A stretch of 64,000 nt of DNA from Rhodoferax sp. (lineage in GTDB: Bacteria > Pseudomonadota > Gammaproteobacteria > Burkholderiales > Burkholderiaceae_C): positions 1 through 64,000 of the forward strand of contig NZ_JAQTXM010000011.1 of the NCBI RefSeq assembly GCF_028688795.1, in the 5' to 3' direction. Numbering within the stretch: position 1 is the first letter of the stretch; each line of letters opens with the position of its first letter. Below the pieces are notes generated by a model, which saw only the letters and a list, made by a program, of their open reading frames with translations, made no database searches and was not told the origin of the DNA. Below, piece by piece: positions 18,829 to 28,297 of the stretch. A program made the position numbers and the translations under genes.

Positions 18829-20352
18829 ATGACACAAGCGCTCTCCACACACACCCTGGTTGCCGTGATTGGTGCCGGTGCCATGGGTGCAGGCATTGCC
18901 CAGGTGGCAGCCGCAGCCGGGCATGGCGTGAAGCTGCTCGACAACCGCCCCGGCGCAGCCGCCCAAGCCATTGCGGGCATCTGTGCCCAGTTCGAAAAAA
19001 TGGCTGCCAAGGGCAAAATGAGCGCTGAGGCTGCCAAAGCCGCGGGCGAACGCTTGCAGGCAGCCGAACAAGTGGCCGACCTGGCCGATGCTGGGTTGGT
19101 GGTCGAGGCCATTGTGGAAAACCTCACCATCAAGCAACAGCTTTTCAAAGACCTTGAAGCCGTGGTGTCTGAGGGTTGCATTCTGGCCAGCAACACCTCG
19201 TCGATTTCCATCACCGCCATTGGCGCGGCGCTGAGTAAGCCGCAGCGTCTGGCCGGGCTGCACTTCTTCAACCCGGCACCGTTGATGGCGCTGGTCGAAG
19301 TGGTGTCAGGCCTGGCCACCGCACTGGAAGTTTCCGACACCCTCATTGCCACGGCTGCGGCCTGGGGCAAGACCCCGGTGCATGCCAAATCCACCCCCGG
19401 TTTCATCGTCAACCGGGTCGCGCGCCCGTATTACGCTGAAGCCTTGCGCGTGTTGACCGAAGGCGGTGCTGATTGCGCCACATTGGACGCGGTCATGCGC
19501 GAAGCCGGTGGTTTTCGCATGGGGCCGTTTGAGCTGATGGACATGATTGGCCATGACGTGAACTTTGCCGTGACCAACTCGGTGTGGCGCGCGTTTTTCA
19601 ACGACCCACGTTTCTCGCCGTCGCTGATTCAGCAGGATCTGGTCGATGCCGGTTTCCTGGGCAAAAAGTCTGGTCGGGGTTTTTACAACTACCAGGACGG
19701 CACCGACAAACCGCTGCCCGCTACCGTGCCAGCGCTGGCCCGGCCCCATGACATCGTGGTGTATGGGCAATCTGCCGCAGCCCTTGCCCTGGCCAACCGC
19801 CTGCAAGCCAACCACGTCAGCTTCACCCAGGCCCATGCTTTGGGCGACACGGTGGCCACCGCAGGCGGCGCCACCCTGCGCATCACCGATGGCCGCACAG
19901 CTACCCGCTGCGCCTTTGACCTGCAAACACCCAACACCGTGCTGATGGATCTGGCGCTGGACTATGGCAAAGCCACCCGACTGGCCGTCAGCGTGGCGGC
20001 CCAGTGTGACGAAGCGGCGGCCAACAGCGCCATCGGCTTGCTGCAGGCAGCAGGCTTTGCCGTGTCGCAGTTGCAAGACATTCCTGGCCTGATCGTGATG
20101 CGCACGGTGGCCATGCTGGCCAATGAGTCAGCTGATGCCGTCAACCAGGGTGTGTGTGATGCCGCCGCTGTGGACACCGCCATGCGCCTGGGTGTCAATT
20201 ACCCCTGCGGCCCGCTGACCTGGGCCAACGCCATCGGTATCGACACGGTGAGCACGGTGCTGACGCACTTGGCGCAAACCTATGGCGAAGACCGCTACCG
20301 CACCTCACCGCTGATTCAACACCACGTTTTTGTACAGAAGGCTTTTTCATGA
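18829..20352 (+). CDS. paaH: 3-hydroxyacyl-CoA dehydrogenase PaaH
   Basis: 'VAVIGAGAMGAGIAQVAAAAGHGVKLLDNRPGAAAQAI', duplicated HCDH C-terminal domains. Confidence 0.92.
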   Translation: MTQALSTHTLVAVIGAGAMGAGIAQVAAAAGHGVKLLDNRPGAAAQAIAGICAQFEKMAAKGKMSAEAAKAAGERLQAAEQVADLADAGLVVEAIVENLTIKQQLFKDLEAVVSEGCILASNTSSISITAIGAALSKPQRLAGLHFFNPAPLMALVEVVSGLATALEVSDTLIATAAAWGKTPVHAKSTPGFIVNRVARPYYAEALRVLTEGGADCATLDAVMREAGGFRMGPFELMDMIGHDVNFAVTNSVWRAFFNDPRFSPSLIQQDLVDAGFLGKKSGRGFYNYQDGTDKPLPATVPALARPHDIVVYGQSAAALALANRLQANHVSFTQAHALGDTVATAGGATLRITDGRTATRCAFDLQTPNTVLMDLALDYGKATRLAVSVAAQCDEAAANSAIGLLQAAGFAVSQLQDIPGLIVMRTVAMLANESADAVNQGVCDAAAVDTAMRLGVNYPCGPLTWANAIGIDTVSTVLTHLAQTYGEDRYRTSPLIQHHVFVQKAFS

Positions 20353-20813
20353 CTGATTCATACGCCAACCCCCAAGAACTGGCCGACGCCGTGACGCAGG
20401 CCATGTGGTCGCGCGACCGCGCCACGCAAGGCCTGGGCATGCAGATGCTCAGCGTCAAACCGGGTTATGCCCTGATGGCCATGCCGGTGCGCGGCGACAT
20501 GGTCAATGGCCACGGCATTTGCCACGGCGGGTTCATGTTCACCCTGGCCGACAGCGCCTTTGCCTTTGCCTGCAACAGCTACAACCAGAACACCGTGGCG
20601 TCGAGCTGCAACATCGACTTTCTGGCCCCAGCCCGCGAAGGCGATGTGCTGGAAGCCGAAGCGGTAGAGCGCTCGTTATCAGGCCGCACCGGCGTCTATG
20701 ACATCACGGTGCGCACCCGCAGCGGCAAAACCGTGGCGCTGTTTCGAGGCAAAAGTTACCGCATCAAGGGTGAGGTGATTGCCGGCTTGCAGCAGACCGA
20801 TGCCGCAGCCTGA
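20349..20813 (+). CDS. paaI: Hydroxyphenylacetyl-CoA thioesterase PaaI (hotdog fold)
   Basis: 'NGHGICHGGFMFTLADSAFAFACNSYN'; 4-bp overlap with paaH. Confidence 0.92.
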   Translation: MTDSYANPQELADAVTQAMWSRDRATQGLGMQMLSVKPGYALMAMPVRGDMVNGHGICHGGFMFTLADSAFAFACNSYNQNTVASSCNIDFLAPAREGDVLEAEAVERSLSGRTGVYDITVRTRSGKTVALFRGKSYRIKGEVIAGLQQTDAAA

Positions 20814-20867
20814 CCTGACCTGACACCCGATAGACATCAAAGCAAATCTGAACAAGAGGAGACCCGC

Positions 20868-22193
20868 ATGACCGCCAAATTCCCCCAACCCGGCGAACTC
20901 GACGCCATTGAAACCGCCAGCCGCGACGAAATCAGCGCCCTGCAACTGCAGCGCCTGAAATGGTCGCTCAAGCATGCGTATGACAACGTGCCGTTTCACA
21001 AAGCCGCCTTTGACGCCAAAGGTGTGCACCCGGATGACCTGAAGACCCTGGCCGACCTGGCCAAGTTTCCCTTCATGACCAAGATTGCCCTGCGTGACCA
21101 TTACCCGTTTGGCCTGTTTGCCGTGCCAAAAGAAAAAGTGGCGCGACTGCATGCCTCAAGCGGCACCACCGGCAAGTCGATCGTGGTTGGCTACACACTG
21201 CAAGACATTGACAACTGGGCCAACCTGGTGGCGCGCTCGATTCGCGCGGCCGGTGGCCGTGCCGGCGACATGTTGCACAACGCCTATGGCTACGGCATGT
21301 TCACCGGTGGCCTGGGTGCGCACTATGGCGCCGAGCGGCTGGGCTGCACGGTGGTGCCGATGTCGGGCGGGCAGACCGAAAAGCAGGTGCAACAGATTGT
21401 TGATTTCCAGCCGCAGATCATCATGGTCACCCCCAGCTACTCGCTGGTGATTGCCGAGGAGTTTGAGCGCCAGGGCATCACGCCCGACCAGATCTCGCTG
21501 AAGATCGGCATCTTTGGCGCAGAGCCTTGGGGCGAAGGCATGCGTGCCGAAATCGAGCGCAAACTGGGCATTGACGCCATCGACATCTATGGCCTGACTG
21601 AAGTCATGGGCCCCGGCGTGGCCTGCGAATGCATTGAGTCCAAAGACGGCCCGGTGATCTGGGAAGACCACTTCTACCCCGAAATCATCAACCCCGAAAC
21701 CGGCGAAGTGGTGGCCGACGGGGAAGACGGCGAACTGGTGTTCACCTCGCTCACCAAAGAAGCGTTCCCGGTGATTCGTTACCGCACCCGCGACCTGACG
21801 CGCCTGCTGCCACCCACCTCACGGGCGTTTCGGCGCATGGGCAAGATCACCGGCCGCTCAGACGACATGCTGATCATTCGCGGTGTGAACGTGTTCCCGA
21901 CGCAAATCGAAGAACAAATCTTGCGCGACAAGCGGCTTTCGGGCAATTACCAAATTCAGCTCAGCCGCGACGGCCATCTGGACAACGTGGAGGTGCGTTG
22001 CGAGTTGCAACGCGAAGCGGCGGCGCAACTGTCACCAGCGGACGTGGGGGTGCTGGCCAAGGAGCTGCAACACCACATCAAAACCATCATTGGCATCACC
22101 ACCAAGGTCTCAGTGCTGGCGCCTGAGGCGATACCGCGCACGCTCACCGGCAAAGCGCGCCGGGTGATTGACGAGCGGCCGAAACAGCTGTGA
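20868..22193 (+). CDS. paaK: Phenylacetate-CoA ligase
   Basis: 'LHASSGTTGKSIVVGYT', 'YGLTEVMGPGVACEC'. Confidence 0.95.
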   Translation: MTAKFPQPGELDAIETASRDEISALQLQRLKWSLKHAYDNVPFHKAAFDAKGVHPDDLKTLADLAKFPFMTKIALRDHYPFGLFAVPKEKVARLHASSGTTGKSIVVGYTLQDIDNWANLVARSIRAAGGRAGDMLHNAYGYGMFTGGLGAHYGAERLGCTVVPMSGGQTEKQVQQIVDFQPQIIMVTPSYSLVIAEEFERQGITPDQISLKIGIFGAEPWGEGMRAEIERKLGIDAIDIYGLTEVMGPGVACECIESKDGPVIWEDHFYPEIINPETGEVVADGEDGELVFTSLTKEAFPVIRYRTRDLTRLLPPTSRAFRRMGKITGRSDDMLIIRGVNVFPTQIEEQILRDKRLSGNYQIQLSRDGHLDNVEVRCELQREAAAQLSPADVGVLAKELQHHIKTIIGITTKVSVLAPEAIPRTLTGKARRVIDERPKQL

Positions 22194-22206
22194 GCTGGTT
22201 TACCAC

Positions 22207-22270
22207 AGTTTTATAAGCCTTTTAGTGCTCTAGCCCTTATTAAATAAGCGCGAATAGCTATCTTTTTAAT
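22207..22270 (-). repeat. Dispersed ~60 bp repeat, copy between paaK and the thiolase gene
   Basis: Reverse complement ATTAAAAAGATAGCTATTCGCGCTTATTTAATAAGGGCTAGAGCACTAAAAGGCTTATAAAA. Confidence 0.75.
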
Positions 22271-22299
22271 ATTTCAGGACGTGATGTGTCACGTAACGT

Positions 22300-23505
22300 A
22301 TGACCGAAGCCTTTATTTGCGATGCCATTCGCACCCCCATTGGCCGCTACGGCGGAGCGCTGGCGAGCGTGCGCGCCGACGACCTGGCCGCCATTCCCCT
22401 GAAAGCCCTGATGGACCGCAACCCCCAGGTCAACTGGGCCAGTGTGGACGACATCATCTTTGGCTGTGCCAACCAGGCCGGTGAAGACAACCGCAACGTG
22501 GCGCGCATGGCGGGCCTGCTGGCGGGCCTGCCGATTGAGGTGCCCGGCACCACCGTGAACCGCCTGTGTGGCTCGTCGCTGGACTGCGTCGGCATGGCAG
22601 CGCGCGCCATCAAGTCGGGCGAAACCGATTTGATGATTGCTGGCGGTGTCGAAAGCATGTCGCGCGCACCCTTTGTCATGGGCAAGGCTGAAAGCGCCTG
22701 GTCGCGCAGCGCTGCCATTTATGACACCACCATTGGCTGGCGTTTTCCCAACCCGCTGATGAAAAAGCTGTACGACACGCATTCGATGCCACAAACGGCC
22801 GACAACGTGGCGGCTGACTTTCACATCTCGCGTGCTGACCAGGATGCCTTTGCGCTTCGCTCGCAGCAACGCTGGGCGGCAGCCCATGCCGCCGGGCGTT
22901 TTGCCGACGAACTGATTCCGGTGTTGATTGCACGCAAAAAGGGCGACCCGCTGGTGGTCGACACCGACGAGCACCCGCGCCCCGAGACCACGCTGGAGAT
23001 GTTGGCCAAGCTCAAAGGTGTCAACGGCCCCGAGTTGTCGGTGACCGCAGGCAACGCCTCGGGTGTCAACGATGGGGCCTGCGCGCTGCTGCTGGCCAGT
23101 GAGACCAGCGCCCGCGCCAACGGATTGACACCGCGTGCCCGCATTGTGGCCATGGCGACCGCTGGTGTCGCACCACGAATCATGGGGTTCGGTCCGGCGC
23201 CGGCGGTGCGCAAGGTGTTGGCCAAGGCCGGCTTGACCATCGACCAGATGGATGTGATTGAACTCAACGAGGCCTTTGCCGCTCAAAGCTTGGCGGTGTT
23301 GCGCGATCTCGGGCTGAAGGACGAAGAGGCACGGGTCAACCCCAATGGCGGCGCGATTGCGATGGGTCATCCTCTGGGTATGAGCGGTGGCCGTTTGGTG
23401 ACCACCGCCATGTACGAACTGGCACGGCGTGGCGGGCGTTATGCGCTTTGCACGATGTGTATTGGTGTGGGGCAAGGCATTGCCCTGGTGATAGAGCGCG
23501 TGTAA
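22300..23505 (+). CDS. paaJ: 3-oxoadipyl-CoA thiolase
   Basis: 'AFICDAIRTPIGRYGGALASVRADDLAAIPL', 'NPNGGAIAMGHPLGMSGGRL'. Confidence 0.93.
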   Translation: MTEAFICDAIRTPIGRYGGALASVRADDLAAIPLKALMDRNPQVNWASVDDIIFGCANQAGEDNRNVARMAGLLAGLPIEVPGTTVNRLCGSSLDCVGMAARAIKSGETDLMIAGGVESMSRAPFVMGKAESAWSRSAAIYDTTIGWRFPNPLMKKLYDTHSMPQTADNVAADFHISRADQDAFALRSQQRWAAAHAAGRFADELIPVLIARKKGDPLVVDTDEHPRPETTLEMLAKLKGVNGPELSVTAGNASGVNDGACALLLASETSARANGLTPRARIVAMATAGVAPRIMGFGPAPAVRKVLAKAGLTIDQMDVIELNEAFAAQSLAVLRDLGLKDEEARVNPNGGAIAMGHPLGMSGGRLVTTAMYELARRGGRYALCTMCIGVGQGIALVIERV

Positions 23506-23541
23506 CGGAATAATTTTTTTAACCCTGTAGGAGACAAACCC

Positions 23542-24687
23542 ATGAAATTTACGATGAAGAAACTGGCGATTGGCACCGCATTGGCATTCGGCGCAATGGC
23601 TGCCATGGCCGCTGACACGATCAAGATTGGCTCGGTGCTGTCCGTCACTGGCCCAGCCGCTTTTTTGGGTGACCCGGAACTCAAGACCCTGCAGATGTAC
23701 GTGGAAGACATCAACAAAAAGGGCGGCGTGATCGGTCGCCAACTGGAACTGGTGCACTACGACGACGGCAGTGACGCCAGCAAGGCCAACGGCTTTGGCA
23801 AACGCCTGATTGACGACGACAAGGTCGACATCATTGTGGGCGGCACCACCACCGGCGCCACCATGTCGATGGCACCGTTAGTTGAAAAAGCGGGTGTGCC
23901 TTTCATCTCCCTGGCTGGTGCCGTGGTGATTGTGGAGCCGGTGAAAAAGTGGGTGTTCAAGACCCCGCACACCGACCGCATGGCTGCAGAAAAAGTGTTT
24001 GAAGACATGAAAAAACGTGGTCTCACCAAGGTGGCCCTGTTCTCCGAAACCAGCGGTTTTGGCCAGTCCGGCAAGAAGGAAACCGAGGGTGTGGCAGCCA
24101 AGTACGGCATCACCCTGGTGGCCAATGAAACCTATGGTCCCAAAGACACCGACATGAGCCCACAGCTCACCAAAATTCGCAATGTGCCGGGCGTCCAAGC
24201 CGTGTTCATTTTTGGTCTGGGTCAGGGCCCGGCGATTGCCACCAAAAGCTACAAGCAGTTGGGCATGACTTTGCCGCTGTACCACGCCCACGGCGTGGCG
24301 TCTGAAGAGTTCATCAAGCTCGCAGGCCCGGCCGCCGAAGGTGTGCGCCTGCCCGCTGCCGCATTGCTGGTGGCTGACAAGCTGGCCGCCAACGACCCGC
24401 AAAAACCGGTAGCCGAAGGCTATGCCAATGCTTTCAAAGCCAAGTGGAAAACCGATGTGTCGACGTTTGGCGGACACGCCTATGACGGCCTGATGCTGGC
24501 AGTAGACGCCATCAAACGCGCTGGCAGCACTGACAAAGCCAAGGTGCGCGATGCCATTGAAGCCACCAAAGGCTTTGTCGGCACCGGTGGTTTGGTCAAC
24601 ATGTCGGCCACCGACCACATGGGCCTGGACCTCTCAGCCTTCAAGATGCTCGAAATCAAGGGCGGCGACTGGACATTGGCCAAGTAA
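23542..24687 (+). CDS. ABC transporter substrate-binding protein (LivK/J-like)
   Basis: Signal peptide; 'DTIKIGSVLSVTGPAAFLGDPELKTLQMYVEDINKKGGVIGRQLELVHYDD'. Confidence 0.9.
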   Translation: MKFTMKKLAIGTALAFGAMAAMAADTIKIGSVLSVTGPAAFLGDPELKTLQMYVEDINKKGGVIGRQLELVHYDDGSDASKANGFGKRLIDDDKVDIIVGGTTTGATMSMAPLVEKAGVPFISLAGAVVIVEPVKKWVFKTPHTDRMAAEKVFEDMKKRGLTKVALFSETSGFGQSGKKETEGVAAKYGITLVANETYGPKDTDMSPQLTKIRNVPGVQAVFIFGLGQGPAIATKSYKQLGMTLPLYHAHGVASEEFIKLAGPAAEGVRLPAAALLVADKLAANDPQKPVAEGYANAFKAKWKTDVSTFGGHAYDGLMLAVDAIKRAGSTDKAKVRDAIEATKGFVGTGGLVNMSATDHMGLDLSAFKMLEIKGGDWTLAK

Positions 24688-24701
24688 AAGGCAGACAAAT
24701 G

Positions 24702-24726
24702 GGCTGTCATGCCGTGCATGACAGCC
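24702..24726. promoter_or_regulatory. Perfect 11-bp intercistronic hairpin after the substrate-binding protein gene
   Basis: GGCTGTCATGC-cgt-GCATGACAGCC, 14 bp after the stop codon; no T-tract. Confidence 0.7.
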
Positions 24727-24755
24727 AGCTCTCTCACATTTAACCCAGCCATACC

Positions 24756-25541
24756 ATGTTTGACACGCTTGCCATTGAACACAACCACAAGGTCGCCACG
24801 ATCTGGATGAACCGCCCGGAGGTGTTCAACGCCTTCAACGAGCAGCTCATTGACAACCTGCAGCAAGCCTGCCTGATGCTCGACGCCGACCCCAGCGTGC
24901 GCGTGGTGGTGCTGGCCGGGCGTGGTAAGCATTTTTCAGCCGGCGCCGACCTGAACTGGATGCGCCGGGCCGCCCTGGGCAGCGAAGCCGACAACCTGGA
25001 CGACGCACGCCGCTTCGCCCGGATGCTCCGCACGCTCTCTGGCATGACCAAGCCAACCATTGCCCGCATCCAGGGCGCAGCCTTGGGCGGCGGCACCGGG
25101 CTGGCAGCCGCCTGCGACATGGCGGTGGCCAGCAGCGATGCGGTGTTTTCCACCTCCGAGGTCAAGTTCGGCATCATCCCGGCGGTGATCAGCCCCTACG
25201 TGTTGCGCGCCATCGGGCCACGCCACGCGCTACGGTACTTCCAGAGTGCCGAGCGCATTTCGGCAGAGCGTGCGTTGGCCATTGGCCTGATCAACGAAGT
25301 GGCCCCGGGCGAGGGACTGGACGCCGTGCTGGCAACCCTGATTGAGCCCCTGCTGGCCGGTGCGCCTTCGGCCCAAAAGGCAGCCAAGGAATTGATTGCC
25401 GCCGTGCATGGCCAGCCCATTGACGATGTGGTCATGGAGGCCACGGCCCAACGCATTGCCGCACAGCGTGCCACCGCAGAAGGGCGCGACGGCGTCGCCG
25501 CATTTCTGGACAAACGCCCGCCCGCGTGGCTGGCAGATTAG
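24756..25541 (+). CDS. Enoyl-CoA hydratase/isomerase (LiuC-like; candidate PaaF role)
   Basis: Crotonase signature '[20 protein letters not shown]', '[24 protein letters not shown]'. Confidence 0.85.
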   Translation: MFDTLAIEHNHKVATIWMNRPEVFNAFNEQLIDNLQQACLMLDADPSVRVVVLAGRGKHFSAGADLNWMRRAALGSEADNLDDARRFARMLRTLSGMTKPTIARIQGAALGGGTGLAAACDMAVASSDAVFSTSEVKFGIIPAVISPYVLRAIGPRHALRYFQSAERISAERALAIGLINEVAPGEGLDAVLATLIEPLLAGAPSAQKAAKELIAAVHGQPIDDVVMEATAQRIAAQRATAEGRDGVAAFLDKRPPAWLAD

Positions 25542-25569
25542 TTATTTTTTAACCCAAGGAGTCACACTT

Positions 25570-26583
25570 ATGTACACGCAATCGTTCAACGTGCAGGAGA
25601 CCCCCGGCCAGAAAAAGGCGGCCAAACCGGCGGCCCTGGAGAACCCCGAGTTTCAGGCGCGCTTTGATGCCAAAGTCTCCAACGACGGCAAGATTGAGCC
25701 GCAAGACTGGATGCCCGAGGCCTACCGCAAAACCCTACTGCGTCAGATCAGCCAACATGCCCACAGCGAAATTGTTGGCATGCTGCCCGAGGGCAACTGG
25801 ATCAGCCGCGCACCCAGCCTGAAACGCAAGGCCATCCTGATTGCCAAGGTGCAAGACGAAGGCGGCCACGGCCTGTACCTTTACAGCGCCGCCGAGACCC
25901 TGGGCCAGGGGCGCGACCAGATGCTGGCTGATCTGCACAGTGGCAAAGCCAAATACAGCTCCATCTTCAACTATCCCACGCTGAATTGGGCTGACGTGGG
26001 CACGGTCGGCTGGCTGGTCGATGGCGCGGCCATCATGAACCAGATTCCGCTGTGCCGCTGCAGCTATGGCCCTTACGCCCGCGCCATGATCCGCGTCTGC
26101 AAGGAAGAGTCTTTTCACCAGCGCCAGGGCTACGAGGCCTTGCTGGTCATGATGCAAGGCACAGCCGCACAAAAAGCCATGGTGCAAGACGCGGTGAACC
26201 GCTTCTGGTGGAAATGTCTGGCCATGTTTGGCCCGCCCGATTCTGATAGCCCGCACAGCGCCCAGGCCATGCACTGGGGCATCAAGCGCATCAGCAATGA
26301 CGACTTGCGCCAGAAGTTCATCGACGCCACCGTGCCACAGGCCAAGGTGCTGGGCGTGACCCTGCCCGACCCGGATTTGAAGTGGAACGAAGAACGCCAG
26401 CACCACGACTACGGCCAGATTGACTGGGACGAGTTCTGGGGCACCGTCAACGGCAACGGCCCGTGCAACAAAGAGCGCCTGGCCACGCGCGTCAAAGCCC
26501 ATAACGATGGCCAGTGGGTGCGTGATGCTGCCCTGGCGCACGCCCGCAAACACCAACCAACCCAACAAAAGGAAGCAGCATGA
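25570..26583 (+). CDS. paaA: Phenylacetyl-CoA 1,2-epoxidase subunit PaaA
   Basis: Start ATG 25570 after AAGGAG; '[61 protein letters not shown]'. Confidence 0.95.
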   Translation: MYTQSFNVQETPGQKKAAKPAALENPEFQARFDAKVSNDGKIEPQDWMPEAYRKTLLRQISQHAHSEIVGMLPEGNWISRAPSLKRKAILIAKVQDEGGHGLYLYSAAETLGQGRDQMLADLHSGKAKYSSIFNYPTLNWADVGTVGWLVDGAAIMNQIPLCRCSYGPYARAMIRVCKEESFHQRQGYEALLVMMQGTAAQKAMVQDAVNRFWWKCLAMFGPPDSDSPHSAQAMHWGIKRISNDDLRQKFIDATVPQAKVLGVTLPDPDLKWNEERQHHDYGQIDWDEFWGTVNGNGPCNKERLATRVKAHNDGQWVRDAALAHARKHQPTQQKEAA

Positions 26584-26903
26584 GCACCCAGAACCCAACC
26601 ACCGCACCTGCGACCCCTGAACTGAAAGACTGGCCACTGTGGGAAGTTTTTGTGCGCAGCAAACAAGGCCTGGAGCACAAACACTGCGGCAGCTTGCACG
26701 CCAGCGACTCGGCACACGCCCTGCAAATGGCGCGCGATGTCTACACCCGCCGCCAGGAAGGCGTGAGCATCTGGGTAGTGCCGAGCAAAAACATCACAGC
26801 CAGTGCGCCTGAGGACAAGGACTCGATGTTTGAGCCCGCCGCAGACAAAATCTACCGCCACCCAACCTTTTATGACATTCCGGACGAAGTGGGGCACATG
26901 TAA
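26580..26903 (+). CDS. paaB: Phenylacetyl-CoA epoxidase subunit PaaB
   Basis: '[50 protein letters not shown]'. Confidence 0.95.
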   Translation: MSTQNPTTAPATPELKDWPLWEVFVRSKQGLEHKHCGSLHASDSAHALQMARDVYTRRQEGVSIWVVPSKNITASAPEDKDSMFEPAADKIYRHPTFYDIPDEVGHM

Positions 26904-27691
26904 TGGCTGCTTATTTTCAAGATTACCTACTGCATCTGGCGGACAACGCGGTCATTCTGGGCCAGCGCAACGCCGAGTGGTGCGGTCACGGCCCGATACT
27001 GGAAGAAGACCTGGCGCTGGCCAACAACAGCCTCGACCTGATCGGCCAAGCCCGGCTTCTGTACCAGCATGTGGCCACGGTGCGCAAAGACGGCAAAACC
27101 AGTGAAGACCTGTTGGCCTACTTTCGCGACGTGCCTGAGTTCAAAAACTACACCTTACTTGAGCTGCCCCACAGCACCGCTCTGGCGCCCACTGCCAGTG
27201 GCGACCGTGATTACGCGGTGACGATTGGGCGCAACTTTTTGTACAGCGCATTGATGGTGCTGGTGTGGGACGGGCTGAAAAGCTCGAACGACGCACAACT
27301 GGCTGCCATTGCCGCCAAGTCGCTCAAGGAGGCCCAATACCACCTGCGCCATGCGCATGACTGGCTGCTGCGCCTGGGCGACGGCACCGAAGAGTCACAC
27401 GCCAAAATGCAGGCCGCCATTAACCATTTGATGACCTACACGCAAGAGTTCTGGACCACCAGCGCGATGGAGGCCGATGTCGTCAAGACTGGCCTGGGGG
27501 TGGACACCCGGACACTGCAAGCGCCATGGAACGCGCTGGTGGACGAGGCATTGTCAGCGGCCACACTGAAGCGTCCGGCGGAGGGTGGTTTTGTCTCCAC
27601 CGGCAAGACCGGCGTGCATTCCGAGCACCTAGGCTTTGTGCTGGCCGAGATGCAAAGCCTGGCCCGTGCCCACCCGGAAGCTGTCTGGTAA
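26903..27691 (+). CDS. paaC: Phenylacetyl-CoA epoxidase subunit PaaC
   Basis: 'YLLHLADNAVILGQRNAEWCGHGPILEEDLALANNSLDLIGQARLLY'. Confidence 0.95.
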   Translation: MAAYFQDYLLHLADNAVILGQRNAEWCGHGPILEEDLALANNSLDLIGQARLLYQHVATVRKDGKTSEDLLAYFRDVPEFKNYTLLELPHSTALAPTASGDRDYAVTIGRNFLYSALMVLVWDGLKSSNDAQLAAIAAKSLKEAQYHLRHAHDWLLRLGDGTEESHAKMQAAINHLMTYTQEFWTTSAMEADVVKTGLGVDTRTLQAPWNALVDEALSAATLKRPAEGGFVSTGKTGVHSEHLGFVLAEMQSLARAHPEAVW

Positions 27692-27697
27692 GACATC

Positions 27698-28291
27698 ATG
27701 CAAACCAATGCCACCCCAAATCAGCTGGCGTCTTTGAACGCATTGCCAAATGGCCCCATCGCGCAAAAGCAGCCGTCCGAGCCTTTTTACGCCGTCTGGC
27801 ATCTGCTGGAGTCTGTCACTGACCCAGAGATTCCGGTGGTGAACCTGCGAGAGATGGGCATCTTGCGGGCCGTGCGCCAAACCGCCAGCGGGCTTGAGGT
27901 GGTGATTACCCCGACTTACAGCGGTTGCCCGGCCATGAGCCAGATGCAGGACGATGTGGTGAATGCACTGGCACAAGGTGGTATGGCGGCACGGGTGTTG
28001 ACGCAGATTGCGCCGGCCTGGTCGACCGACTGGATGACTGTTGAGGCACGTGAGAAATTGCGGGCTTATGGCATCGCACCACCGCACGCCAGCCACTGCG
28101 GCGAGTCAAACGCCAACATCATCCAGTTCGCTTCCAAAAACAGAGCTGCTGGCGCTGAGTTGGCGGTGGCTTGTCCGCAATGTGGCTCAAAAAACACGAC
28201 AGAGACATCGCACTTTGGCTCGACTGCCTGCAAAGCGCTGTACCGCTGCCTGGACTGCCTGGAACCCTTTGATTACTTCAAACCTTATTAA
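27698..28291 (+). CDS. paaD: Phenylacetyl-CoA epoxidase-associated protein PaaD (MIP18/DUF59 family)
   Basis: 'VWHLLESVTDPEIPVVNLREMGILR', C-terminal Cys-rich 'CPQCGSKNTTETSHFGSTACKALYRCLDCLEPFDYFKPY'. Confidence 0.93.
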   Translation: MQTNATPNQLASLNALPNGPIAQKQPSEPFYAVWHLLESVTDPEIPVVNLREMGILRAVRQTASGLEVVITPTYSGCPAMSQMQDDVVNALAQGGMAARVLTQIAPAWSTDWMTVEAREKLRAYGIAPPHASHCGESNANIIQFASKNRAAGAELAVACPQCGSKNTTETSHFGSTACKALYRCLDCLEPFDYFKPY

Positions 28292-28297
28292 GCCATC

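Noticed and set aside
20811-20826. CTGAC tandem repeat after paaI
   Set aside because: Only about three short units; not convincing as a functional element.
22258-23757. 499-aa minus ORF opposite the thiolase and binding-protein genes
   Set aside because: Spans two well-supported plus-strand genes; His/Gln/Arg-rich composition typical of antisense frames.
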